A DNA stretch of 64,000 nt from Glebionis coronaria (lineage: Eukaryota; Streptophyta; Magnoliopsida; Asterales; Asteraceae). Shown piece by piece: positions 32,661 to 45,227 of the stretch. Each line of letters starts with the position of its first letter. The first letter of the stretch is position 1. Below the pieces are notes generated by a model that saw only the letters and a list, made by a program, of their open reading frames with translations, did no database searches and was not told the origin of the DNA. Where the stretch lies: contig CM046874.1 in assembly GCA_025667525.1 (NCBI GenBank), forward strand, positions 427,946,400 to 428,010,399, read 5' to 3'. The position numbers were made by a program, and so were the translations under genes.

Positions 32661-34780
32661 TTTTATTGTTTCAACCTCTTGTTTATTTTCAACAAGAATT
32701 TTAGAAGAATCGGTGGTATTCATAGAAAGCCTCTGTTCAAGTTCATTAACTTTTGTTGTGGCAAGGTACGTTTTTTGACGTTCATCACTTAATAAGACAT
32801 TAAATTGACGTTTTTCTTTAGTTAACAAAGCAAGAGCTTCGTTGTATTTATTTTCAAACTCGTCCTTTTTAACGTTGATGACACGACTTTTGTACCCCTC
32901 AAGCTCGTTGGTCTTTTGAAGAAGCTCAGCCCTATAACTATCAATAGTCTCACTTGATTTTATAAGAGCGGCTTTGCATTCTTCAAAGTTTTGAGTGAGC
33001 GTTGCGTTTGCCTTCTTTAATTGCGTTGGACTCTTTCTATTTTCATTAACATCTTTTTGTAAACTAGCAATCAAATTAGCAAGCGCGACACGCTCCTCAT
33101 CATCATACTCATTTTCATGTTGATCATCCTCAAACTCATTATTGCACTGTCTGATGAATCGGGTGTGGTATTGCTATCAACCGTTTCCATCATACACGTG
33201 TCAGTAATTGTTGTTGGAAGATCACTATGCTCATGTGTATCACCAAACACATTATATTCATCATCATGTTGTACCTTATCAATTGGCTCGGTATCAAAGA
33301 TAGGACCATTGTCATCTTCAGTGACGTTAAGGACCTCATGAATCTTTGCCATGTATGAATAATGTGCCTCGAGTTCTTGGTCGGAGAGTTCATTATCTGT
33401 GTCATCAAGCATTTCTCCTTCCTCAGCTGATAACTTGATTCCAGCTTCCATTTTCTTGCACATCAGCATCTTTTCCTTATGATAACCATAATCTTTAACT
33501 CTCTTTGGCTGCCTACATTCCCTAGCCAAATGCCCAAAACCTCTGCAATTAAAATACTGAATCCCACTTTGTTGCACAACTTGAGTACCAACAGTTTCCC
33601 TATTTCCAACAACAGTAGCCACCCTCTGATTATCACACTTAGGTTGTCGATCATACTTTGGAGGACTCTCAGCACGTCTTCGTGTGTCATACCTTAGAGG
33701 ACTATGTGCATGGGTGTTCCTTGGGTTTGAAGATGTTCGAAGGTTGTTGTTGGTGGGTTTGTAGATTTTCTTATATTGCTTCATAGTGAAAGCCATTTGT
33801 TGCTTGAATTCCCTATCCTTTTGAGCTGCTTCTTCATCACTGTCTTCTTCGGATGATTGCTCAGGTGTGGGTGATGGTGCTCTTGCAACTTCTTTGCCTT
33901 GGGATCGTGTTGGAGCATGTGACTTGGAGACAATGGATGATCGTGGTGTTGATGATTGAGTAGAGTAGGTCTTTGAAGTACGAGAGTGATAATATGGGTA
34001 ATGTTAAGTGGTAGACACCAAAGCAAGTGGATTGGAAATCTTTGCAACTCGTTCAGCTCGAAGTTCATTTGCCTCATTTTGAAATTGTTTCAAAATGTCA
34101 AAGAGCTTGTGATATGAAACTTCGTCTAACTTTTGTTGTTGTTTCACCAAGGTGACAAACCGTGTCCACTCTGGTTGAAGTTGCAGTAGAAATTAGGCAT
34201 TGACTTGCATGGTGGAAACTTGCAAGTTGTTTCGGGTCATATCATTCATCATCTTGTAGAATCGGGAGTAATAAGAATCAATTGATTCCCCATCCTTTGA
34301 TGTAAACTTGCCAAAGTTCCAAAACATCTTAGTTTTCACATCTTGTTTGTAAAGTGATTCACCTTGTTGCAATCTTTTAATAGCCGTCCACATTTCTTGA
34401 GCAGCAGGGCAAGCATCAACCGTAGAGTAAATATCATCTCCAATGCCACTGAGAATTAAGTAGATTGCTTCCTTCTCTGCATCAAACCACGCACGGTTCT
34501 CTGGGGTGAGGTCGGTCCTCTTTTCATCACGTTCATATGCGGGTTGTGCGTCACTTGTGTCTGTGGCTGGTACTGCAGGAACTTGAATCCTTGAGAGTTT
34601 ATAGGGTCCATCCAAAATGCATCGCCTTAAAGCATCACCGTTAGGTTTTGTGTCAAGGTAACGTAGAAAACGGGATTGCCATTGATCATATCGACCGAAC
34701 ACAAGCATTGGTGGTCTTTCTTTGTTACCTGCCACCATTATGTTGTTGTTCGTCACACGGTATTCGAGAGTAGAATCCAT
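32661..34780 (-). pseudogene. Copia-C gag, upstream half
   Basis: The start ATG is at 34780 (MDSTLEYRVTNNNIMVAG). The gag core (GRYDQWQSRFLRYLDTKP, EKEAIYLILSGIGDDIYSTV, WTAIKRLQQGESL) runs to an in-frame TAA at 34193-34195, replacing Gln before FLLQLQPEW. The same frame continues with another TAA near 34003 and then to 33071. The zinc knuckle reads YFNCRGFGHLAREC, its first Cys changed to Tyr, so it is probably unable to bind zinc. A frameshift near 33120 leads to a coiled coil (33074 to 32661) that is interrupted at the TCTTG target site and resumes at 17313. Confidence 0.8.
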
Positions 34781-35834
34781 CTCAATATTCTCTGAAATGA
34801 TGAAGTGAATATGGATCTTAAGTAGATTTGTTGTGATTGTTATTGTGGTTAAAATTCCGAAAATTGCAATTTTTCTTCAGTCCGACAATAAATTCCCCAG
34901 TCCGACAATACGGTAGACAAAAAAAATTTGTAATCGCCAAATTTTGAAATCGAGCTAGAAATGTCCTAAAACTAGTATGGAAAAAATTTAAATTTACTTG
35001 ACGGAAAAATTTTAACTCTTTTTTTTTAATCTTCGTGTAAACGATATTACGAAACTAGTCTAGATGGTGGCTAAGTCTAAAAAATACTCGAACAAAATTT
35101 AGCTAAACATGTCATCGGAATGTCCATCGGAATGTGCCATCAGAATGTCCATCGGAATGTTGGCTGTCGGAATGTAGGCTATCGGAATGCTGTCGGAATG
35201 ATCTGTCGGAATAACCTATCGGAATATTGTATCGGAATGTTGATTCTGTCGGAATACTCTTTCTATCGGAATGTTGCTTCTGTCGGAATACCCTTTCTAT
35301 CGGAATGATTGGTTCTATCGGAATGTTGGTTCTATCGAAATGTTGTCCTGTCAGAACGTCAGTCTGTCGGAATGTCTACCTGTTGGAATGTCTAGATCGC
35401 AATATGGCTAAAACAAATTGGACAGAGTAACGACTCAATATCCCTTAAAACCGTCGGAATCCCAGATCGCAATGTACGATCGGAATGTCACGTCGGAATA
35501 AGGTATCGAAATCCTATGATCTCAAAGTAGAACCAGATGGTTATTGCGATCAAACCACGCTCACTTGTACTTCCCGATGGAGACCTTTGCTAGAATTTCA
35601 GAATGATGAAATACCAGAAAGTTTTGAACGTTTGATCCAAGAAAGTTTGTGTTTTAACCAAAACCAAGATACCAAAATCACTACAACACGATTAAAGAAG
35701 GTATACGACTTAACAAACACTAACAAACACGAAAAAATTTTAAATTCGTGGAAGAAATAAGGATCAAATCAAATAAATCAAATGAAAAACACAACAACCA
35801 ATCACAAAACTACCCCATAGCGATTAATACCAAT
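34781..35834 (-). mobile_element. Copia-C 5' leader with an ATTCCG word array
   Basis: Non-coding leader between primer site and gag. 35110-35515 contains about twenty copies of TCGGAATG-type words (sense strand CATTCCGA) at irregular spacing of about 8-25 bp. The degenerate primer-binding site in sense is ATTGGTATTAATCGC (35834 to 35820), against the usual ATTGGTATCAGAGC. Confidence 0.7.
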
Positions 35835-36231
35835 TATTGTCCCATATATTTAGATAATATAACGAATTAAAGAAATAAAAAAGATGAAGAAGATGAATTC
35901 TAGAGAGAGAAAGTAGTGAGAGAAAGTAGGGAGAAAATGGTTGGAACTAGGTGATATTAGATTAGGAGAAGTGAGAATAAAATGAACCAACACCCGTCCT
36001 AACATGCTAGGAAGGGTATTTATAGCCTTTGCTTACATGTAGCATAATGGGCTATATGATCATGGGTCGGGCTTTCCTTTTGGGCTTTGGTTACTTATGA
36101 ATGAACCTTAGCTTAAAGTTAAGCCCGTAAAACACGACTAACCTACTACCTATTACAACGTTCTAAAATACGATACATAATAAACCTATGACCGAGCATT
36201 CTTGTTTGACTCAATATTTTTGAGGATAACA
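35835..36231 (-). repeat. Copia-C 5' LTR (397 bp)
   Basis: In sense TGTTATCCTCAAAAATATTG at 36231 to GGGACAATA at 35835. Similar over its length to the LTR at 45228-45612 (385 bp), which ends GGGACAACA. TATAAATA lies near 36017-36025 with a downstream inverted repeat (35992-36001 with 36008-36017, one mismatch). Confidence 0.8.
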
Positions 36232-37966
36232 TGCAGGCTCAATAAAACTTATGGAGGATGGATTGGTTAGATTGATGGATTGTGAATACTCGTTTTGGAG
36301 ACGAAATCGCTTGATCTTCCTTACTTGGCATCTTATCATACGAAGATCAATTGCAATTTCTTAACCCGGGAAGTTTCGTTTCTCTTGGACTATTTATTTA
36401 TTTACCCTACTTTTCATGCTTTGAAGTTTATTTTTAACATTGAGTCCAATCCAAAACATAAGTGTGAGGGGAAATAAATGGGAAAACGAAACCGAATTTT
36501 CAAAATATAAATTTTTGGGCTATTATAAAAAAATATATAAAAAAGAGAAAAAAAGAGGGAGAGTTTGTGCACTTGTTTGCCCTTAGGATCTAAATGTTTT
36601 CACACATTTGTATGTAAATATATTTCAATAATCTTCCACATGGTAAAAAAAATTAAAAAAATAAAAAAAATTAAAAAAAAATAAAAAAATAAAAAAAAAT
36701 AAAAAAATAAAAAAAGTTTTAGTGAGATCACACTTGTGTGATATAAGTGTATATGCGTGACAAAGAGGCAATCTTAGGAATAAAAACCAAATAGCCTTTT
36801 CCATTTTCTTTTTAGCTAGTTTAATCGATTAGCTAACCTCTCATAAATTAACCCTTTTTGTTAGCACTCTCGTCTAGTGCTAGATACCCTTAAAACACCC
36901 GTTGAGCCATTGTTTTCATTTTTATTAAATCCACTAAAAAGGTGAAAAAAAAATGTCTAACCTTAAACCTAAGCCTAACACTTGTCAAAGTCTAAATGGT
37001 GGGTTGCTAGTTGCTTTGTATAGTGGATCATTTTTGATGATTTATAGTTGCCACACTTTGCTATGTATGTGTGTGTCATTCCAACAAAGATGAGGATTGA
37101 TCACCTTTATATTTGTATTTTTTGTGGTGTGTGCTTAAGCAAAGTGTGAGGGGAGCATGTGATGTATGTTGAAAAAAAAATGAAAAAAAAGAGGAGGATG
37201 AGAAAAAAGTAAAAAAAAAACAATGACAAAAATAGCCAGTGAGCTATATTATGAAGATGAAGGAAGAAGAAGTATGTTTAAATATCGATTGGCCAATGTG
37301 TCAAGACGTGATATGTGTGTGTTGTGTGTTGAATAAAGCTCGTAGCTATGATCATTTTTGGGCTTGTGATTTGTTCGGTAACTAGCAACATGGGACTTAG
37401 ACTTTTAACTTGTATATTCGTGATACACATCTCATAAAATTCTCATGTCTTATCCATACCCATTAACCCAAAGCCTTAGTCTTGTAACCCGACTAAAAGT
37501 CCTCTTTAGATGTGTACGCTTGGTGCTCACGCCATTTGGTTTAGTCTTTTTGTACTTTGTAGATTTGTATCTTATTTTTCTAAACCATTTTTATGCACCA
37601 TGTGGAAAGTATTTTTCTTTCATTTGCTTGAGGACAAGCAACCTCTTAAGTGTGAGGGGGTTTGCACCTTTAGCGATTTCGTATATATATAAAAAAAATC
37701 CAAAAATATTTTATTTTATTTGCTTGAGGACAAGCAAACTCTTAAGTGTGAGGGGGTTTGCACCTTTAGCCATTTCTTATAAAAACTAAAAATATTTTCA
37801 ATTTTTCTTAGAATTTTCAACTTTTCATAAAATTTTAAAAATTTTATTTTCTTTTAGAACCTAGGTATTTTGTTTTTAGCTTTAATTTTCTTTTATTTGC
37901 TTGAGGGCAAGCAAAATTTTTCTTTTCCTTGCTCGAGGTCGAGCAAAACTTAAGTGTGAGGGGATT
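36232..37966 (+). mobile_element. Athila-like Ty3 element, 3' non-coding end with repeated purine-tract modules
   Basis: Contains five AGTGTGAGGGG-type purine tracts (about 36461, 37144, 37649, 37745 and 37952) and four hairpins of the type TTGCTTGAGGACAAGCAA (37624-37641, 37720-37737, 37897-37914, 37929-37946). This phrase before the 3' LTR is characteristic of Athila/Tat-type elements, from memory of the family. A simple A-rich repeat occupies about 36650-36717. The left end is cut by the Copia-C LTR. No coding domain is seen. Confidence 0.6.
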
Positions 37967-39544
37967 TGATAACGCTCAAATCTAACATATTTATATGAGC
38001 GTATTCGTGGTGTTTATGTATATATTTATATGATTATTATGAACATATATATTTATTGAAGCTTATTTGCTATTGTAGGTTCATCAATGGTTACATCACG
38101 AGAAATGAATAAAAGACGAGTATTGGAGGTGAAATATGAACGAGACATGAAAGTGTAGCTCTCGTATGATAAATAATACAAAGATAAAGAGTCTTAGAAA
38201 GTTTAGAAGAAAGAAAGTGGAAGAATCAAAGAAAAAAGACCAAAGAAGAAATAAGGGAAAAGATGGCCAAGAAGCCACCAGCATGGCTAAGAAGCCACCG
38301 GCACGAGAGAAGCCACCAGCACGAGAAGAAGCCACCGACATCTCTTCCTGCTGCCACTTTTCCAAGTAAACATAACTTTTCACTTACTTCACCTTGTTCC
38401 CCAATCCGACCATAACTCCATTCCCTCTCCTCCAAGCTTCATTAAACCCTCATTTACAAACCTTGGAGCTAAAGAAATATGCTTGGTGGCCAAGGAGAAT
38501 TCAACTATAAATAAGACCCATGGGGTAGTGTTTATATCATACTCAATATCCCTTGAATAATCCATCTTCATCTCCATCATATTTTTGTGATTTTGATATC
38601 ACCCCTCACCCCTGTGGTGAGGGGTGGAATTGGTTACCATGTAAATGTAATAAGCTACTGGAGATGTAGAGAAGAAATCCATACTCCATACAAAACCCAA
38701 GATGGTTGTGGGTAGAATGCATTGTATTTTGGTACTATAAACTCTAATGTTTGGTAACTTCTTTATTATTCAATGTAGTTTATGTTCATGTTCATGGTGA
38801 TTCTTGTGTTTTATGATATTGTGAATGTTTTGATACTTGTATTGTTTATATGAAAACTTGTGATATATGGATGTTTGGATTCTATTAGTGCTTGTCATTG
38901 GATTATGGTGATAACATTATATTTGGTTGAATTGGAACTTGTTCTTGTTTGTCAATTTGGTTAATCATTGTTGGGTCTATATGTCGAAGTTATTCTCAAT
39001 ATGGTTGATTTCAATTCGTTAATCGACAAATGATTTGGTCTTGTTCTTGTGAAGATTGTGCAAGAGACTTAATAAACATAACAAGTAAAGGTTTAATCTA
39101 GATTATAGGTCGAAAGGAGTCTTTTGAATATATTGTTCTAATCATCTTTCAAGTAAATGGAACTTATCAAATTGATAACAACAAGTCTATGGATCGAAAG
39201 CATTCTTGTTGTTGTTGGTTTAGGCATAAGGCTCATGAGTGACCACTTGATTGAGACTTATGTATATTTGATTTATAAAGCACTAGTGTCTTATTATTGG
39301 TTCTATAGGTCGAAAGGATTACCTTTAATATGTTTTCCAAACTAAACATCCTAATATCCATGTGATCATTTGACTATACATGTATATTCTTTGTGTGCTT
39401 GTGCCTTTAACGATTCTCATGGTGGTGCGATCGTGACAATCATACTTACTATTGTTACAAACAACATGACTAGAGTATACTTGCTCGAATTTGTGTTCCT
39501 AATTATTATCGGTAATTCTTGTTTACAAATTTAAAATCCAATGT
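37967..39544 (+). repeat. Athila-like LTR (right boundary uncertain)
   Basis: Starts TGATAACGCTC at 37967 directly after GTGAGGGGATT. Its first bases form an imperfect hairpin (ACGCTCAAAT with ATTTATATGAGCGT). A TATA box CTATAAATA is at about 38505. 38960-39330 repeats the phrase TAGGTCGAAAGGA several times. No primer-binding site is recognised before the Tat gag fragment at 39545, so the end is approximate. Confidence 0.5.
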
Positions 39545-40008
39545 GTGGAAGAACGCATCAGAGGGGGAAAAGTGGCGAAAGAAGAAAAGTACCCTTTGAG
39601 TGCAAATAAGAATTCGAACGGACATAAGCATCGAAATGATTATAGGCAAAACCCTTTTAATCCCCTTATGTGCCTCCGGTCGATCAAGGCATGGGAAGGA
39701 GAAATTCTTACCAGCGTCCCAGACTTAAATCGCTGACTAAGTTTCTAAAAGAGATCTTAGCAATCAAACTCCAATTACAACTACCTCAACCTACACCAAC
39801 TAAAGGAATAGTTCGACCCGAAAATATGGACAAGTATTGTGACCATCACGGGGAAAAGGGCCACTTAACTAATGATTATCATTAGTTAAGAAAGCAGCTC
39901 GAGGCAGCTCTAGAGTCTGGCAATTTAAATCATTTGGTTAAAGAGCTTCGGGGATGGGTCAACAAGGGGAATCAAGGAAGGGGTAACAAAAATGGAGATT
40001 ATAACTGA
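39545..40008 (+). pseudogene. Tat-type Ty3 gag fragment
   Basis: Two overlapping frames (39545-39736 and 39670 onward) give the C-terminal gag of a Tat/Retand-like element: KSLTKFLKEILAIK, then MDKYCDHHGEKGHLTNDY, which corresponds to the usual CX2HX4HX4C knuckle with its last Cys changed to Tyr. An in-frame TAG is followed by LRKQLEAALESGNLNHLVKE, a family hallmark, and a stop at 40006-40008. The N-terminal gag is missing. Confidence 0.75.
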
Positions 40009-40029
40009 AAGACGATAAATATGTTAAGA

Positions 40030-40214
40030 AGTAGCTACCGCAGAACTAAGAGGAAAGAGGTGTGCCATATATAAGTCGGATAGATGAGCACCTCCATTTC
40101 TTTCCCTCCGGTAATCAATGCAGAGGCGTCGGACGAACCTTTGATATTTAAAGCCGAGGTTGAAGGATATTGGGTAAAAAGGGTATTCGTGGATGAGGCA
40201 GTAGCTATCCAAGT
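40030..40214 (+). pseudogene. Tat-type Ty3 protease fragment
   Basis: Reads ISFPPVINAEASDEPLIFKA and EVEGYWVKRVFVDEA, the retropepsin region of Tat elements. The active-site position that should read Asp-x-Gly-(Ala/Ser) is DEAVA, so the Gly is lost. Cut at 40215 by the Copia-E LTR. Confidence 0.65.
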
Positions 40215-40905
40215 TGTTGGGATGATTTAGAGCCTAAATTGTCCCTGTACTGATTTGAAAGAAATATACCCTAAGTATAATATAGGTCGGTAAATTAAGT
40301 TAATTTACCGAGTCTTCCTCAAGATGTTCTTAGAAGTCCATAGAGACTCCTTCACTACTGCAGTGGATCTCAGCCAGTAAAGATAAGAACCAAGATCAGG
40401 ATGATGGAGTTAGTTACTGATGAAAATAAATCACTAACTCCCTGAAGCCCATCTCTGATATGAAGACCTAAAATATTTATACTGAAGACAGAGTGGGAAC
40501 TTCCTTGGGTGAAAAAGGAAGAATATAAAGTGCAAGGTGGTTACTTGACTTTATTGAAGCTTCCAATGGAAGCTTCACTTTCCCACTATATATAGTGGTC
40601 TCATTGCTTAGAGATAGTTGTAGTTTTCCATTCCAGAAAATACACAAAGTGTAGTGTTAGATTTCTCCCTCCCATTGGTTCTTTCCTTCTTGTAACAATG
40701 GGAGTTTAGTTTGTCATCATCGCGTGGTTGTTATTCCGCAAACAACCAGGCAACACTTGTCAATCTTTTTGATTTATTATTAATAAGATATACAAACGAT
40801 GAAAAGTACAAGCTTTTGATATTAGTTAGTCAATTGGTTAATTGTGCAAATGTTCTTCTTAGATCTTTATAGATCCAATGTTTGCACAAGAATAGTGGAC
40901 CAACA
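40215..40905 (+). repeat. Copia-E LTR (691 bp)
   Basis: TGTTGGGATGATTTAG to GTGGACCAACA, with TGTTGG/CCAACA inverted termini. The TATA box lies in the 16-bp perfect palindrome CCACTATATATAGTGG at 40583-40598. No second copy of this LTR is in the window. The following bases AGTGGTCTGTGAAC may be a degenerate primer site. Confidence 0.7.
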
Positions 40906-42398
40906 AGTGGTCTGTGAACATCTGTGAACATCTATCGCTGGACTGTTGAACCCCCTGTGAACCCCTCCAGCAAACCTGTCACCAAGCTCTGTCTCTGAGC
41001 CCCCAGAGTGTTGGACCCTTCCAGCTCAGACTTTTGAACCCTTTGTAACACATAGTCAGAACAGTGAACCCCCTAATGATATGAACCCAGTCATTAGACT
41101 ATTCTCTCATCAAACACGTCTTTGAACCATTAAAGTTACTGAAAAGACAAACCCCAGATAAAACTGGTCGTTGTACCTTGAGAGCCTCCAGGTCGATGAA
41201 CACCTGTCACTAGAACCCACCAGCGAACTCCTTTGGTCACTTGAACCCAAACCGCTGAGTGAACATAAATGTTACAGGAAGCTGAGTTAAAAACCTTCCA
41301 GCCACCTCTGTTGTCAACGACCCCCTGGTCATGATTACCAGACCAGAGAACCTTCCAGCCAAGTAGCTCGACCAACAGGTAGCAAGAGTTCTCTTAACCT
41401 TTATCTATGGACCCTTGTCTAGAAGTCCCTAAACCTTCTATCTGGACCCTGTCCACCAGTCACTGGACCCCTGTCCCTTTTCACTGGACCCCTGTCCATA
41501 GTCGCTAGTCCCCTTTCTGGACCCCTGTCTCTAACATTTCTATCTGGACCCCTGTCCACCATTCTCTAAACCTTCCAGAGGTCTGAACCTTTTAGAGGTC
41601 TGAACCTCAGACCAGATCAGAGATCATCCCTGATCAGATGACATAATAGAACCACAACCACCAGGTCACGGACCTATATGAGACTCTTGTCGCTGTCCGA
41701 GTACTCGAGCTCGGAAAATCAAACCCGTTGAGCTTACATATCAAAAAGTTGAAGTTTTACCAACTTTTGAGGGGGAGATGAATACAATTATCAAAGTTAT
41801 GTCATCATGAGTTTGAAGACATCAGTGAGAGATGAACGAAGTGTGTGATGTTACAAAAGATGCGAGTATAGTAACTTTTGAGGGGGGAGAACACACTTAT
41901 GGAAGTGTTTACACACTCATCATCATCGTTATCAGGTATACTTTGAACTTGTATTCTTCACACATAGACTGTGTATACTTATATACTCATAACCTGGTGA
42001 CAAACCATAAATAACACCACAAACCACACCACCCCACCACTACAAAAACAAAACAAACAAACCAATCACATACCAAAAAATCACAATTTCCAAGAGAGAA
42101 GTTTTTGTTGGTAATTTGCTTGAACAGGTTGATGTTTTGTTGAAAGAGAGAATGATGGGTTCGGGATAGAAGAGTGGTATGTTACTGATGTTACTTACAT
42201 GATGTGAACAAGTGTTCTGGGATTTTAATATACTTGGGTTTTTAGTAGTTTGGAGTGAATTTTTCTTGTTGTGCCTGATCACCACTACTGGAAGAAAGTC
42301 TCTGAAGCTACCACATAACCTAGGAAGGAAGCTGACGATGTTCATCAGAGACTACACTTACATAGTCATGAAGTTAAAGAGCTGGTATGAACACATGT
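40906..42398 (+). mobile_element. Copia-E leader and adjoining non-coding sequence
   Basis: 40925-41620 is filled with GAACCCCTG/GGACCCCTGTCC-type words (about twenty, irregularly spaced). Two purine tracts, TTTTGAGGGGGAGATG near 41766 and TTTTGAGGGGGGAGA near 41876, could be polypurine tracts of deleted elements, but no LTR follows. No gag or pol is found. 42000-42398 shows nothing recognisable. Confidence 0.5.
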
Positions 42399-44138
42399 AA
42401 TATACTAGATTTTATCGTTCTTTTGAATTGATCTAATCGAATTGACCCGGTTTAACGTGTGACTCAGTTGTTCATGGTGTAAATGAAAAGAAAATGTCGT
42501 TGATTATCTATTTTAAAGTAAAAATGAAAACTCAAAAAGTATAATATAAATGATGAAAGATAAAAGAAAATAAACAATTTAAAAACTAGAGTAAAAGTAA
42601 AAATGAAAGTAAAATAAAGCAAAACACTTTGAATATAAACTTAAGAAAAAATAGCGGGAAAATAAAGATTTGAAAACAAGTCGGAATCAAAAACACAATT
42701 TAATTCGGAAAACAAATAACATGTAAACAATTCGGGAAAATTCTTTAAAGGTATAATTCGGAAAGTGTAAAAGAGTACTAATTCGGAATTCTAAAACAAC
42801 ACCTAGTTCGGAATCCACTGTCTAACCCTAATTCGGAATGTGTATAAAGATTTAATTCGGAATGTGTGCTTAACAAATAATTCGGAATACCCCACATGCA
42901 CTTAATTCGGAATGTGTCACTATAATGCTATTCGAAATAACCACTAAAACATAATTCGGAAAACTGATTGCCTATCTAATTCGGAATGTGTGTTTTGTGA
43001 CTAATCCGGAATACAAGTTCTTGAAGTAATTTGGAATAATGGCTAAGGAACTAATTTGGAATATTTGTATGACATGTAATTTGGAATAAACTGTATAAAT
43101 GATAATTCGGAATAATGCTAAGTAAACTAGTTCGGGAAAAATGGTAAAGACTTAGTTCGGAATAAGGGTTTAACAATCCGGAAAAACAAAAATAAGCTAA
43201 AACCAAATAAGCACTTAACCAAAAACTAAACCAAACTAATTTTAAGAAAAAGCTAATAAGCCACAAACCAAAAACTCTAAAAACACCAAATATCAAAATT
43301 AATAAGATCAACTTTTCAAAAGATTAATCTATTAAAACCACTTAATTAAAAATTAGTAAAACACAAATTAATCAATAAGCACAATAAGCTAAAACATCTA
43401 CCACATCAAAACCATAAGATCAATGAAATAGCACTCAATCAAACAAGTAACAAAATTAAACAAACTACATGATTAATCAAACCAAACAATAGATTTAAAA
43501 CAAGAAAGGAAGAATGAGAATGATTATAAAAAGCTTGAAATTAAGATGAAGACTAAAGATTAAAGATTACAAAATTAAGATGAAAAGCTTGAAAACAATA
43601 AAGAAAAGATAGAGAGAAAAAGTAATTAATCTTCTCCTAATTACCTTACAAAAATTAAACTAAAATCTACTACTTCATAATGAAGGATTAAGAGACTATT
43701 TATAGGAGGAGGAAAAGGGTGTTGTTGCTTCCTTCTTTCACTTTGTCTTCTCGTCTTTTACATAAGTTTCTTTCTCGACTTTGTCTCGGGATTTATCGAT
43801 AGATAAAATGAACTCGTCTTCTAATTTTCTTCTTTTATTAGACTTGGTTCTTCGACTTCGTTAAACTTCCGTATTTAGTCTTTTTCTTCGATAAATCTTC
43901 AGAATAAGCCTTGGACTTCCGTTCTTTTTGCACTCTTGAGCTTTTGACTTCGTCTTTTGTCTTTTTCTTCGATAAAAGCCCGCGAAAGCCCGTGTTTTCT
44001 TCCTTTTTCATCTTTTGGTCCAAAAACACAATAAAAACACAAACCACGGATAATTCCGACTTTTACGACATTACACGTTTTGGTCTCGATTTTATTATAT
44101 TTAAGTGGTAAAAGGATAAGTGTTTTCACACTTATTAA
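42399..44138 (-). repeat. Family-F 3' LTR with ATTCCG word array
   Basis: About 43045-44138 is nearly identical to 47165-48253. A TATA box (sense CCTATAAATAG) is near 43705. About twenty-five TTCGGAAT words (sense ATTCCGAA) occur at 42650-43180. The sense start TTAATAAGTGTG forms a hairpin with ACACTT. Confidence 0.65.
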
Positions 44139-45227
44139 ATCCCCTACACTTGACCATTGCAATGCCCTCATGCAATGCATTAATTTCAAAGCACGATTTA
44201 CATTCTCCATCATAATTAACCCACCTTGGCCTTTATTAAATACTATGACACTAAGGAAACTTAAAAGATAGAGAATTACAAAATGTTTGAAGGAAGAAAC
44301 AAGTAAATAAATCAAAGACTTACATTATGGATTTTGGTGATCAACCTCAAGTTTCGCGTTCCCCATACAAGGCTTAAAAACGAGATCATTGTTATTATAA
44401 GTTAGTAAAGCTAACACTTACTCATGTGGCTCAATTATTCACTTAGACCCCCTTATTCCTAGGTGTATCTCTTATATTTTATTTTTGTATTGAATGATCA
44501 CGAGGATGCAATTTTGACTTATTTCGATAATTTATTAAGGCCGAAAATAAAGTAGGACGATTTAATCAATAGTTCGCTAAAGGACAAAATCTTTTAAAAC
44601 TGCTTCTCGAAACCTCATAAAGTTCATATCTTGGCATAACGTGTTTTACGATTTGAGACCTTTCTCGGATCGATGTTTGGCATTGACTTCATAACCTTCG
44701 AATTTTGAGAGACGTTCTTGAAATAATGGTCTTCTCTTCATAATAGGAATTTCTTCACTTGAAGTTTTTGAGAGATTCTTCAAACTTGGACCACGACTTC
44801 TTTATTTTTCTCCAATCTTTATTTGGGATTTTGATATACAACGATCCGCCTCCTTTTCGGACTTGGATCTATATATCCTCATACCTTGTTAGGGTCTTTT
44901 CGGATAGACTTCTCCATGATCTTTATAGGAGTAATTGCTTCTCGTCGTGTGTCTCGATCCTTCATATTGATTTTTGATAAATGATTCTTCACATCACTTT
45001 GGATCTTTAGCAACAAAATGTAGCCCTCATGCCTTGTTAGGGCCTTTTGGACTCGCCAATCTTCGCATCCCGCTTCAATAAGTTATGCCTTGGCTATGAA
45101 CTCTAATTAATCCCGAGCAACTTTTAAACGATCTTGGGCTAGAAGCTAAGTAACTTTTCAAATCGTACGACCTTACTTATTGCATTTATTTATTCATAAG
45201 CGATGGGAGAAAAAGCTTATAAATAAC

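Noticed and set aside
37445..37789. 114-codon hydrophobic frame before the Athila-like LTR
   Set aside because: It spans the duplicated hairpin and purine-tract modules, which explains the repeated ICLRTS-LLSVRGFAPLAIS phrase; not a protein.
41766..41890. Two polypurine tracts suggesting a 3' LTR nearby
   Set aside because: No LTR start similar to any other copy follows either tract; recorded only as possible remnants.
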